Positions 34,119 to 41,953 of a stretch of DNA of 64,000 nucleotides are shown piece by piece (position 1 is the first letter of the stretch; each line of letters opens with the position of its first letter). The position numbers and the translations under genes are program-made. The notes beneath the pieces were generated by a model. The model was given only the letters and a program-made list of their open reading frames with translations, had not been told where the DNA came from and ran no database searches. Location: contig NZ_CP033877.1 of NCBI RefSeq assembly GCF_006970445.1, positions 1,744,750 to 1,808,749 of the forward strand, read 5' to 3'. The DNA comes from Stenotrophomonas maltophilia. GTDB taxonomy: Bacteria > Pseudomonadota > Gammaproteobacteria > Xanthomonadales > Xanthomonadaceae.

Positions 34119-34790
34119 TCAACGCCCGCCCGCCTCCGGCCATTCGGGCGGGGGGAAGGTCGTGGCCAGAAGAACCAGCTCCTGGTTGCTCGATACCCCG
34201 AGCTTTTTCATGGCGCTGATCTTCTGCGCGCTGATGGTCTTCTTGCTCCGCTGCAGCAGCGTTGCGATGGCGGTGACGTTCATGCCGGAAAGATAGAGCC
34301 GAAGGACCTGCTGCTCGCAGGTGGACAGGGTACCGGTGCCGACGATCACTGGACGCTGGTTGTGGGCAGCAGCGGGAGCACCGCCCTTGAGCGTGTCGAT
34401 CACGCCCCGGATGAGGGTGTTGATGGGGCAGGTCTTGTCCTGCACAAGGTGGGCGCCTGCACGCAGAATGCGCCGGTGCAGCGCGTCGCTCGGTTGCGAT
34501 GTAATGACGATGATGCGGGTGCTCGGCGACAAGCGGCCGATATCCGCGATCGGTGCGTGGCCGGGGTGCGTGCTGCCTTCCACCTGCAGGGTGTAGCCGG
34601 TGATGACCACGTCGGGCTGCTGCTGTTCCACCAGTTCCAGCAGCACGGTGCGACGGGTGGTCTGGCCGGTCACCACAACCTGCGGAAGCACCCGCAGCGA
34701 GCTCACCATGCCGAGCACGAAGATGGCATGCTCGTCCGCCACCACCACGGTCTTGCCGGTCGCAGCGGTCTGGGAGCCCGTACCCTGCAA
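34119..34790 (-). CDS. RcsB-like LuxR-type regulator with a degenerate receiver
   Basis: A regulator of about 223 residues. The C-terminal helix-turn-helix (LSTCEQQVLRLYLSGMNVTAIA...RSKKTISAQKISAMKKLGV) closely resembles RcsB. The receiver-like N-terminus keeps the acidic pair (VVADEH) and the Lys (VQDKT), but the phospho-acceptor Asp is Gly (VVITGYTL), so ordinary phosphorylation is unlikely. TTG 34790 is chosen: it follows the upstream gene's stop by four bases with GGGGTGA before it. ATG 34850 would overlap that gene by 56 bases and is the alternative. Confidence 0.78.
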   Translation of the reverse strand: MQGTGSQTAATGKTVVVADEHAIFVLGMVSSLRVLPQVVVTGQTTRRTVLLELVEQQQPDVVITGYTLQVEGSTHPGHAPIADIGRLSPSTRIIVITSQPSDALHRRILRAGAHLVQDKTCPINTLIRGVIDTLKGGAPAAAHNQRPVIVGTGTLSTCEQQVLRLYLSGMNVTAIATLLQRSKKTISAQKISAMKKLGVSSNQELVLLATTFPPPEWPEAGGR

Positions 34791-34794
34791 CCGT

Positions 34795-35427
34795 TCACCC
34801 CGATGCAGCGCGCGCAGCACGGGGGCGCAGCAGCCACGAGAACACGCCATATCCGGCAGGGCGGGCCGGTGGCGTTGTGCCGACAAACGCCGGCCACGCT
34901 TTCCTGGCTTGTTTCAGGCCGTGCAGTGCGAGCTGTACATCCTGCAGCCGCATCTGCGTGCGCCGGGCGATGTCGTGCGCACTGGCGCCCCTTTCCAGCA
35001 TCGGCGCGACCCGGTCCAGGAAACGCTGGAGCTCCAGTGGAAGCGCGGCCTTCTTGGCCTTGATCAGCATGAACACCGTGTCCGGATCGGATAGCGGGCC
35101 CGTCGCCGGGTCTGTCGCTGAAACGGTCGGCTGTCGGCGCGGAAACAGCTGCAGCAGGTCCAGGTGCAGGGCCTGCGTCGCGTAGATCGGCTTCTGTTCG
35201 AAACTGAAACTGCATCGGTGCCTGGAGAACCACCGGGCAAGTTTGAAGATCCGGTCCTTGCCCTCGATGTTCTGCTCGATGGAGAACGATGCGACCAGTC
35301 CCGCGGCCACATGCAGGTTCAGGGTTTTTCCCTGGACCGGGCCGAGCGAAAGCACGCCCGACCGTGCGCCAATCAGCACGATGATGTCTTCCAGGTCGAT
35401 GCCGTCCAGGTCGCCATGAAACGCCAT
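34795..35427 (-). CDS. DUF4388-like protein
   Basis: A 210-residue cytoplasmic protein. MAFHGDLDGIDLEDIIVLIGARSGVLSLG and the following strand pair resemble the DUF4388 (PatA N-terminal) domain, often fused to or next to response regulators. The C-terminal part (LPLELQRFLDRVAPMLERGASAHDIARRTQM) looks helix-turn-helix-like. The start is supported by GGAGGG upstream. Probably co-transcribed with the downstream RcsB-like gene. Function is unknown; domain call is moderate. Confidence 0.6.
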   Translation of the reverse strand: MAFHGDLDGIDLEDIIVLIGARSGVLSLGPVQGKTLNLHVAAGLVASFSIEQNIEGKDRIFKLARWFSRHRCSFSFEQKPIYATQALHLDLLQLFPRRQPTVSATDPATGPLSDPDTVFMLIKAKKAALPLELQRFLDRVAPMLERGASAHDIARRTQMRLQDVQLALHGLKQARKAWPAFVGTTPPARPAGYGVFSWLLRPRAARAASG

Positions 35428-35702
35428 GCCTCTGCCCTCCCGATCCATTCCATGTTGCGGTCCCGGACACTGCAGGAACGCCGCGACTGTGAGGTGGCGA
35501 GAATAATGCGGGGAGCACGTTGGCCCGCATGAGACCATTCCGATTCTGGCGTGCCGCACCCTGCTGCAAGGCCTGGAGTACCTGGAATCACCGCTGTTTT
35601 CGGGGTTGTCTTATTGGGTGCCGGCATGCGCCTCCCTACCATTTTCTCCTTCACTGGAGTCCCTGCTTTCGGCGGCGGGCACACATAGGGAAGGAGTGCG
35701 TG

Positions 35703-36164
35703 ATGGCCTCGATCAGGGTCCTGTTGGTGGGTGAGCGAACAATGGAGCGGCTTGCGATGGAGTCGCGCCTGTCGATCGATGCGCGGGTCAGCGTTGAAGT
35801 GGTCGGTGACGCGTGCAGCGCGGCGACGCTGGTGGAATGGCGGCACTACAGCCTGCTGGTGGTGAACGTCGTCGGCCTGGGGCGGTCGCTGGTGGACCTG
35901 ATCAACACGTTCTCCGAGCACTCGCGCGAATCGCGTATCGCCTTCTTCGGTGGCAGGTCCACGGCGATGGTGAAGGCTGCGGAGCTGATTTCCCAGGCGC
36001 GAGGGCTGTGCCTGCTGAAGGTTCCCGGGCTGGATCAGCCTGAGGATGGCAACCGGGAGTACCGTCGGTTCGTCGGTGAGCGTGTCTGCGCTGTATCGGT
36101 CGACTCTGTGCATGAACGTTGCCAGGAGCCGCCCATCGTGGCGCAGCCCTCGCTCTCTGCTTGA
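35703..36164 (+). CDS. degenerate receiver-like protein
   Basis: A 153-residue single-domain protein with AAGGAG before its ATG. IRVLLVGERTMERLAMESRLS and LLVVNVVGLGRSLVDLI follow the strand/helix order of a receiver domain, but the acidic pair reads Gly-Glu and the phospho-acceptor position is Asn. The Lys in CLLKVPG is kept. It is divergent from the DUF4388-like and RcsB-like genes, the latter also with a broken receiver. Role unknown; possibly a phosphorylation-independent partner. Confidence 0.6.
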   Translation: MASIRVLLVGERTMERLAMESRLSIDARVSVEVVGDACSAATLVEWRHYSLLVVNVVGLGRSLVDLINTFSEHSRESRIAFFGGRSTAMVKAAELISQARGLCLLKVPGLDQPEDGNREYRRFVGERVCAVSVDSVHERCQEPPIVAQPSLSA

Positions 36165-36333
36165 GCTGATCCGCCGCCTGGTCCCAGCGGTGGGATTGGC
36201 GGCGTGCGCGCAGCGTTGTCAATCTGCAATAAGTTGCACTGCAGGGGTCATAGCGGATTGGTAACTTCATTGGCACGAATTTGCGACACACTGAAGACGA
36301 CCATCCGAGCCAGGACAGACACGGAGACTGTGG

Positions 36334-36906
36334 GTGACCGAGGCAAGCCAACAACGCAGCCTGCGACAGCTGGTCGGACCCGTCGGGGCCGACTACCAGC
36401 GGCGCGCATTGCCCCCCGGCTGGGTCTGGGCCGTGCTGGGCGCGCTGCTGGCGGCCACCTGCCTGACCGAATTGCCGGCCACGGCGGCGGCGGCACTGGT
36501 GGCCAGCGCGGTGGTGGTGCACTGGCCGCAGCGCGGCCGTACCCACTGGCTGGGCTGGCGACTGCCGGCGTTGGCAGTGATGGCGGCCCTGCTGTGGGGG
36601 CCGGAGGTGCTGTCACAGTGGTTTGAACACGGCTTGGCCGTGGTCCTGATGTCGCTGGCCAGTCTCAGTATCGGCGTGCATGTCTGGCAGTCGCGCCAGC
36701 TGGCGCGCCAGTTGCAGGGTGCGGCCGATTCGCTGGATGACGCCGAGCTGCTTGCCCTGTTGCCAGCCGATGCGGCCCCTCTGGCACAGCAGTGGCGCGC
36801 GGGCGATGACCGTCATGCGCCGGAACTGGCGGTGGTGATGCACCTGGCCGTGATGCACGCGGCGCTGGCACCGCGCATGCGCGGGCAAAGCGTGCTGGCA
36901 GGGTGA
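36334..36906 (+). CDS. hypothetical membrane protein
   Basis: A 190-residue protein starting at GTG 36334 (MTEASQQRSLRQLVG) with GGAG a few bases upstream. Three or four hydrophobic helices lie between residues about 28 and 120 (WVWAVLGALLAATCLTEL, ATAAAALVASAVVVHW, WRLPALAVMAALLWG, LAVVLMSLASLSIGVHVW). A soluble Ala/Leu-rich C-terminus follows. No family recognised; no obvious partner gene. Confidence 0.6.
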   Translation: MTEASQQRSLRQLVGPVGADYQRRALPPGWVWAVLGALLAATCLTELPATAAAALVASAVVVHWPQRGRTHWLGWRLPALAVMAALLWGPEVLSQWFEHGLAVVLMSLASLSIGVHVWQSRQLARQLQGAADSLDDAELLALLPADAAPLAQQWRAGDDRHAPELAVVMHLAVMHAALAPRMRGQSVLAG

Positions 36907-36935
36907 TCGGTCGGCGGTTTCTACAGCCGCCGTGG

Positions 36936-37367
36936 TCAGGAGCCTGACAACGGCTTGCGCAGGTAGATCCGCTCGTGACCGGGCGGGCAGTCGGGCAACC
37001 GCCCATATACGGTGTAGCCCTGCCGCAGATAGAAGGCTTCGGCCTGCCAGTCGAAGGTATCCAGCATCACGCTGCGGGCGCCATGGCGGTACGCAATGGC
37101 TTCCGCTTCCGCCAGCAGCCGCTGGCCGATGCCTTGCCCGCGCAGTTCCGGGTCCACCCACAGCACATGCACCTGCAGCCAGCCGGCACAGACGTCGGCC
37201 AGCACGCCACCGCGCAGCGCGCCGTGCTCGTCATGCCAGGCCAGGCGCACTGGAATCTCATCGAACGCATCGCCGCCGTGGGCCTGGTTGAAGGCCAGCA
37301 GGCGCGCGCACAACGTGCGCGTTTCATCGGCGCTGGCGGTCACCATGGCGCCGATGGGGGTGATCAT
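36936..37367 (-). CDS. GNAT-family N-acetyltransferase
   Basis: A 143-residue GCN5-related acetyltransferase. The acetyl-CoA pyrophosphate loop is [11 protein letters not shown] (about residues 76-86), preceded by the strand VHVLWVDPE and followed by [18 protein letters not shown]. The acceptor is not predictable. Its ATG overlaps the smpB stop by four bases, so the two are co-translated. Confidence 0.9.
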   Translation of the reverse strand: MITPIGAMVTASADETRTLCARLLAFNQAHGGDAFDEIPVRLAWHDEHGALRGGVLADVCAGWLQVHVLWVDPELRGQGIGQRLLAEAEAIAYRHGARSVMLDTFDWQAEAFYLRQGYTVYGRLPDCPPGHERIYLRKPLSGS

Positions 37368-37867
37368 GCGTCGCGGTTGCCGCGACGCATCACACGCTGC
37401 TTCTCGATCGCCCAGTCGCGGTCCTTGGCGGCATCGCGCTTGTCGTGGGTCTGCTTGCCCTTGGCCAGTGCGATCTCGAGCTTGATCTTGTTCTTGCTCC
37501 AGTACATCGCGGTGGGCACGATCGTGTAGCCATCGCGCTCGACCTTGCCGACCAGCTTGTCGATCTCGTTCCGGTGCAGCAGCAGCTTGCGCTCGCGCCG
37601 GTCATTGGCCACCACGTGGGTGGAGGCCTGGATCAACGGGGTGATCTGCGCGCCGATCAGGAAGATCTCGCCCTGCTTCACATAGGCGTAGGCGTCGATG
37701 ATGTTGCCGCGGCCCGCGCGGATCGACTTCACCTCCCAGCCCTGCAGTGCCAGGCCGGCTTCGAAGCGCTCTTCGATGTGGTACTCGTGGCGGGCACGCT
37801 TGTTCAACGCGATGGTCTTGTTGGCCGTCGCGCTCTTTGCTTTATCCTTGCCGCTGTTCTTGCTCAT
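37364..37867 (-). CDS. smpB: SsrA-binding protein SmpB
   Basis: A 167-residue partner of tmRNA in trans-translation. The core has [44 protein letters not shown] and a basic C-terminal tail rich in Lys/Arg that becomes helical in the mRNA channel. The start MSKNSGKDK is the family N-terminus and rejects the longer frame. It is divergent from ratA and close to ssrA, as in relatives. Confidence 0.97.
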   Translation of the reverse strand: MSKNSGKDKAKSATANKTIALNKRARHEYHIEERFEAGLALQGWEVKSIRAGRGNIIDAYAYVKQGEIFLIGAQITPLIQASTHVVANDRRERKLLLHRNEIDKLVGKVERDGYTIVPTAMYWSKNKIKLEIALAKGKQTHDKRDAAKDRDWAIEKQRVMRRGNRDA

Positions 37868-37924
37868 TTCCGTATTGTCTCCGATTCGGGCCCGCCCGGT
37901 CGATTGCCGAAACGTCCTGTATTC

Positions 37925-38350
37925 ATGCCTACTATCCGCCGCAGCGCCCTGGTCGAACATTCGGCCGCGCGCATGTTCGACCTGGTCAACGATGTCCAGG
38001 CCTATCCGCGCCGCTTCCGCTGGTGCTCGGCTGCCCAGATCCTGGAGCAGGGCGAGGACCGCCTGGTGGCGCGCCTGGACCTGGGCCTGGGCTCGTTCAG
38101 TACCTGGTTCCAGACTGAAAACACCCTGCAGCGCCCGCACAGCATTGATATGCAGCTGCGCGATGGCCCGTTCAAGCAGCTGCACGGCCGCTGGGAATTC
38201 CATGCGCTGGCCGAGGATGCCTGCAAGGTCACCCTGACCCTGGAGTTCGAACCCAGCTCACGCCTGCTCGGTCCGGCCCTGGCGATCGGCTTCCAGGGGC
38301 TGGCCGATCGCATGGTCAACGATTTCGTCCGCGTCGCCGACGAGGCCTGA
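37925..38350 (+). CDS. ratA: RatA/Coq10-type START-domain protein
   Basis: A 141-residue single START-like domain. [34 protein letters not shown] and the closing [16 protein letters not shown] match RatA/YfjG. In E. coli RatA inhibits 70S formation when overproduced, while eukaryotic relatives (Coq10) bind ubiquinone; the native role is debated. Four bases separate its stop from rnfH, forming the usual ratA-rnfH pair beside smpB. Confidence 0.92.
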   Translation: MPTIRRSALVEHSAARMFDLVNDVQAYPRRFRWCSAAQILEQGEDRLVARLDLGLGSFSTWFQTENTLQRPHSIDMQLRDGPFKQLHGRWEFHALAEDACKVTLTLEFEPSSRLLGPALAIGFQGLADRMVNDFVRVADEA

Positions 38351-38353
38351 TCG

Positions 38354-38611
38354 ATGATCGAGGTCGAGGTGGTACTGGCCTGGCCGCAGCGGGTGCTGTC
38401 GCGCCGCTTGCAGCTGGAAGAGGGTGCGACCGTGGCCGACGCCATCGCCGCCGCCGCGCTGGAAGGCAGTGCCGACTGTCCGGCCGCCGCCGTGCATGGC
38501 GTGCTGGCACGTCCACAGCAGGCGCTGCTGGAGGGTGACCGCATCGAGCTGCTGCGCCCGCTGCTGGCCGACCCCAAGGACAACCGCCGGCGTCGCGCGC
38601 TCGGCGGTTGA
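38354..38611 (+). CDS. rnfH: RnfH-family ubiquitin-like protein
   Basis: An 85-residue beta-grasp protein. MIEVEVVLAWPQRVLSRRLQLEEGATVADAI and GDRIELLRPLLADPKDNRRRRA are diagnostic of RnfH (RatB). Function is not established. The basic tail is typical. Co-transcribed with ratA. Confidence 0.93.
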   Translation: MIEVEVVLAWPQRVLSRRLQLEEGATVADAIAAAALEGSADCPAAAVHGVLARPQQALLEGDRIELLRPLLADPKDNRRRRALGG

Positions 38612-38647
38612 TCCCGGCAACCCGTCCGCGTGGACGGGCAGGGGGCC

Positions 38648-39040
38648 TCAGCGGCCCTTCTTCTTCTTGTCCTTCGGCAGGTTGCGGCCGAACTGGCGGA
38701 CGGTCTGCTGGGCCAGGGCCTTGTCGTTGCCCGGGAAATACTCGCCTTCCCAACGGGTCACGTTGTCGTTCTCGAAGAACACGGTGAAGTTCTTCACCTC
38801 GGTACGGCCGAGGCGGTTCACGCGCTGGCTGGCGGTGTAGTCCCAGCGCTGGGCGTGGAACGGGTCGGGAATGGACGGGGTGCCCAGCAGCGCGGTGACC
38901 TGCTGCTTGCTTTGCCCGACCTGCAGCTTGGCCACGGCATCTTCCCGGATCAGGTTGCCCTGATAGATGGGTTGCTTGTAGATGATGCCGCACCCGGTGG
39001 TGGACAGGGCGACGGCGGCGACCAACAGGAGATTGCGCAT
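38648..39040 (-). CDS. bamE: outer-membrane assembly lipoprotein BamE
   Basis: A 130-residue lipoprotein component of the BAM complex that inserts beta-barrel proteins. The lipobox is LSTTGC, then GIIYKQPIYQGNLI and KLQVGQSKQQVTALLGTPSIPDPF, which is the conserved BamE signature. A Lys-rich C-terminal tail (PKDKKKKGR) follows. Divergent from fur, as in many gammaproteobacteria. Confidence 0.95.
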   Translation of the reverse strand: MRNLLLVAAVALSTTGCGIIYKQPIYQGNLIREDAVAKLQVGQSKQQVTALLGTPSIPDPFHAQRWDYTASQRVNRLGRTEVKNFTVFFENDNVTRWEGEYFPGNDKALAQQTVRQFGRNLPKDKKKKGR

Positions 39041-39143
39041 CGGGACTGGCGGTTGGGGAAATCAAACCGATGATACACTCCCGGCGTGCCACCGCGACCC
39101 AATCCGAGGCAGCTGGCGCTAAATCGCCAATGAACGGAGACCT

Positions 39144-39551
39144 ATGGAAACCCACGACCTGCGTAAAGTCGGCCTGAAGGTGACCCATCCGCGGATGCGG
39201 ATCCTGGCGCTGCTCGAGCAGCGCAATGCCCAGCACCACATGACCGCCGAAGACATCTACCGCCAGCTGCTGGAGCATGGCGACGAGATCGGGCTGGCCA
39301 CGGTGTACCGGGTGCTGACCCAGTTCGAGGCCGCCGGCCTCGTGCTCAAGCACAATTTCGAGGGCGGCCAGGCCGTCTACGAGCTGGACCGCGGCGGCCA
39401 CCACGACCACATGGTCGACGTGGACAGTGGCAAGATCATCGAGTTTGAAAGCCACGAGATCGAGGAGCTGCAGCGCAAGATCGCCGCAGACCACGGCTAC
39501 GAGCTGGAAGAGCACTCGCTGGTGCTGTACGTGCGCAAGAAGCGCAAGTAA
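39144..39551 (+). CDS. fur: ferric uptake regulator Fur
   Basis: A 135-residue iron-responsive repressor. The DNA-binding domain includes LRKVGLKVTHPRMRILALLE and GLATVYRVLTQFEAAGLV; the metal site includes the HHDHM cluster and Glu/His further on. It lacks the CxxC structural zinc motif found in E. coli Fur at the corresponding place (the sequence reads VDVDSGKIIEF), as in other Xanthomonadaceae-like Fur. A strong terminator follows. Confidence 0.96.
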   Translation: METHDLRKVGLKVTHPRMRILALLEQRNAQHHMTAEDIYRQLLEHGDEIGLATVYRVLTQFEAAGLVLKHNFEGGQAVYELDRGGHHDHMVDVDSGKIIEFESHEIEELQRKIAADHGYELEEHSLVLYVRKKRK

Positions 39552-39577
39552 GCCGTTCCAGCCAGCTGGATGCGACG

Positions 39578-39603
39578 AAACCCCGGGCTTGCCCGGGGTT
39601 TTT
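39578..39603. terminator. terminator after fur
   Basis: AAACCCCGGGC-TT-GCCCGGGGTTTTT, a near-ideal intrinsic terminator 27 bases after the fur stop. Symmetry means it can also serve the convergent SGNH hydrolase. Confidence 0.9.
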
Positions 39604-39609
39604 CGTTGC

Positions 39610-40860
39610 TCACAGTAGATCCACGCCATGCGTGGATGGCCCCAGCAACACCTCCAGATCCACCGCCTCGGCCATGGCCCGGTTGCCCGCATCGCCCGGG
39701 TGCAGGTGGTCACCGGAATCGTAGGCGGCGGCCATCCGTGACGGATCGGCCGGGTCGCGCAGTGCGGCGTCCAGGTCGATCACCGCGTCGAACGGGCTGT
39801 CCGTGCGCAGCCAGGCATTGAGCTGCCGTCGCAGGGCGTCCTTGTCCGGGTGGTAGTAGTCGTCCAGCGGCGTGCCGGGCAGGGCACCAGCGAACGGTGG
39901 CAAGGTAGCGCCCACGATCCGCACACCTCGGCGGTGGGCCTGTTCTGCCAACGCGCGATACCCCGCCTGCAGCTCGCCCAGCGTGGGCCGGGGCTGGTTG
40001 CGGGCGAACGCGGTGCCGGGCCAGCTGATGTCATTGATGCCGATCAGCACGATCACGCTGGCCACGCCGGGCTGATCCAGTGCGTCGTGCTGGAAGCGGG
40101 CCAGTGTGGACTTGCCCATGCCGTCGCGCAGCAGTCGACCGCCGGAGATGCCTGCGTTGACCACGGCAACGCCGCGCGGTGCCAGGCGTGCGGCCAGATG
40201 GTCGGTCCAGCGCTGGTCCTGGTCGAGACTGGCGGTGGCGCCGTCGGTGATCGAATCGCCGATCACCACCACGCTGCGCGCGCTGGCGCCAGCGCCGGCC
40301 TCGACCTCGATACCGGTCAGGAACAGGCGGGCAGTGGTGCTGCTGGCTGCGCTCAAGGCCGGGGCCCGGCTCTGGTCGCCGGGGGCGATCCAGCTGGTCT
40401 GGCGGCCTTCCCAATGGAACGTCTGCACCGGCGTCGGCCCCGGCACAAAGACGCTGACCTGCAGCGCCTGGCGGTTTTCCGTGGCCAGTGGCAGCGGATC
40501 GCTCAGCCGTTCCTGGCCGGGGCCGATCAGCACCCCGGGCTGGCCGTCGAAACTGAGCGCCTGAGGTGTGGCCCCCGCCTGGGCGGCCACGCTCGCCGCC
40601 CCGATCCGCAGCGGTTGGGTGCCATAGGCATTGCTCAGCCGCACCCGCAGCCGCGGCCCGCCCAGGCTGATGCGAGCGGTCTGGCGGAAGGTCTGGTTCT
40701 GCAGCGTGGCCGGAACCAGGGTCGGGAACAGGAAATCCGCGCCCCAGACCGGTTGCGGGCTGGCCTGCCAGCTGGCGACCCAGTGCGGGGCGGATGCGGC
40801 ACTGGCGACGCCGGACAGGGCGAGCAGGGCGGTGGTGGCGAGGTGGCTCAAGCGGTTCAT
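39610..40860 (-). CDS. secreted SGNH/GDSL-family hydrolase
   Basis: A 416-residue exported esterase. The signal ends ALSGVASA. The SGNH blocks are present: VVIGDSITDGA (Ser, near 200), NAGISGGRL (Gly), LIGINDI (Asn) and SGDHLHPGDAG (Asp-His). The N-terminal 180 residues form a carbohydrate- or lipid-esterase-type beta domain. The last eight residues, STHGVDLL, are encoded by a SMAG repeat (39615-39637), so a repeat has extended the protein. It is divergent from a LysR gene that probably regulates it. Confidence 0.88.
   Translation of the reverse strand: MNRLSHLATTALLALSGVASAASAPHWVASWQASPQPVWGADFLFPTLVPATLQNQTFRQTARISLGGPRLRVRLSNAYGTQPLRIGAASVAAQAGATPQALSFDGQPGVLIGPGQERLSDPLPLATENRQALQVSVFVPGPTPVQTFHWEGRQTSWIAPGDQSRAPALSAASSTTARLFLTGIEVEAGAGASARSVVVIGDSITDGATASLDQDQRWTDHLAARLAPRGVAVVNAGISGGRLLRDGMGKSTLARFQHDALDQPGVASVIVLIGINDISWPGTAFARNQPRPTLGELQAGYRALAEQAHRRGVRIVGATLPPFAGALPGTPLDDYYHPDKDALRRQLNAWLRTDSPFDAVIDLDAALRDPADPSRMAAAYDSGDHLHPGDAGNRAMAEAVDLEVLLGPSTHGVDLL
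39615..39637. repeat. SMAG-type palindrome inside the SGNH gene 3' end
   Basis: GTAGATCC then ACGCCATGCGTGGAT. It lies within the coding frame and encodes the C-terminal residues of the SGNH hydrolase on the minus strand. Confidence 0.8.
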
Positions 40861-40904
40861 CGGGCGGTCCCGAGTGGAGGGACCGCCATGGTGATTCCGG
40901 GGTT

Positions 40905-40945
40905 ATCTGTGAACTAGACTGCGCATGGATAATCATCTGTGAACT
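40905..40945. promoter_or_regulatory. direct repeats between SGNH and LysR genes
   Basis: ATCTGTGAACT occurs at 40905-40915 and 40935-40945, exactly 30 bases apart (about three helical turns) in the divergent promoter region. The spacing suits a LysR-type regulator contacting one DNA face. Confidence 0.55.
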
Positions 40946-40957
40946 GGATTCATCGCC

Positions 40958-41875
40958 ATGGCGCGACCCGACATCAACCGATCCGGCGAACTGGAAGTGT
41001 TCGTGCGGGTGATCGAGACCGGTGGCTTTTCCGCCGCAGCCCGCACGCTGGACATGACGCCCTCGGCGGTGAGCAAGCTGGTGGCCCGGCTGGAACAGCG
41101 GCTGGGCACGCGCCTGCTGCAACGCTCGACCCGGCAGTTGCAGCTGACCCCGGAAGGCTGCGCGTTCTACGAGCGCGGCCTGCGCGTGCTGGCCGACCTG
41201 GAGGAGGCCGAGCGCTGTGCCAGTGCCCATGCCGAGCCGCGCGGGCGCCTGCGGGTCAACGCCAACGTGCCGTTCGGCCAGCATTTCTTGCTGCCGCTGC
41301 TGCCGGCGTTCCTGGAGCGCAACCCGCAGGTGGGTGTGGACCTGACCCTCAACGACGAGGTGATCGACCTGCTGGAGCAGCGCACCGACGTGGCGGTGCG
41401 GGCGGGGCCGCTGAAGAGCTCCAGCCTGGTGGCGCGACGGCTGGGTGCGACGCGGATGATGATCGTGGCCGCGCCGGCCTACGCGCAGCGGCATGGGCTG
41501 CCGCGCACCGCCGAGGAACTGCAGTCGCACAACCGGCTGGACATCGGCCATGCCCGCGCGATGCAGGGGTGGCCGCTGCTGCAGGACGGGCGCGAGCGGA
41601 TGCTGTTGCCCAGCGGCAACGCCCGCGCCAGCAATGGCGACGCGCTGCGTCAGCTGGTGCTGGGTGGGCTGGGCATGGCGCGCCTGGCGGCGTTCCAGGT
41701 ACAGGAGGACATTGCTGCCGGGCGCCTGCTGCCAGTGCTCGAAGAAGCCAACCCGGGTGACCTGGAAGAGGTGCACGCGGTGTTCCTGGGGCAGGGCGGC
41801 TACCTGCCGCTGCGGGTGCGTGCGTTCCTCGATTTCCTGGTGGAAAAGGTCGATCTGACGCAGCCGCTGGGATGA
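40958..41875 (+). CDS. LysR-family regulator next to SGNH hydrolase
   Basis: A 305-residue LysR-type regulator. The helix-turn-helix is FSAAARTLDMTPSAVSKLVARLEQRLG (about residues 25-51), followed by the effector domain with RLRVNANVPFGQHFLLPLLPAF. It belongs to the DsdC/AaeR-like subfamily common beside oxidoreductases or esterases. Divergence from the SGNH gene and the shared direct repeats make that gene the likely target. Confidence 0.9.
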   Translation: MARPDINRSGELEVFVRVIETGGFSAAARTLDMTPSAVSKLVARLEQRLGTRLLQRSTRQLQLTPEGCAFYERGLRVLADLEEAERCASAHAEPRGRLRVNANVPFGQHFLLPLLPAFLERNPQVGVDLTLNDEVIDLLEQRTDVAVRAGPLKSSSLVARRLGATRMMIVAAPAYAQRHGLPRTAEELQSHNRLDIGHARAMQGWPLLQDGRERMLLPSGNARASNGDALRQLVLGGLGMARLAAFQVQEDIAAGRLLPVLEEANPGDLEEVHAVFLGQGGYLPLRVRAFLDFLVEKVDLTQPLG

Positions 41876-41882
41876 AACGCGT

Positions 41883-41938
41883 TGCCGGCCAGCGGCCGGC
41901 ACTACCGTGCGCGTTGTAGATCCACGCCATGCGTGGAT
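41883..41938. repeat. two SMAG-type palindromes
   Basis: TGCCGGCC-AGC-GGCCGGCA followed by CTAC (41883-41906), then GTAGATCC-ACGCCATGCGTGGAT (41916-41938). They fill the short gap between the LysR gene and recN. Confidence 0.75.
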
Positions 41939-41953
41939 AACCGCGAACAGGCG

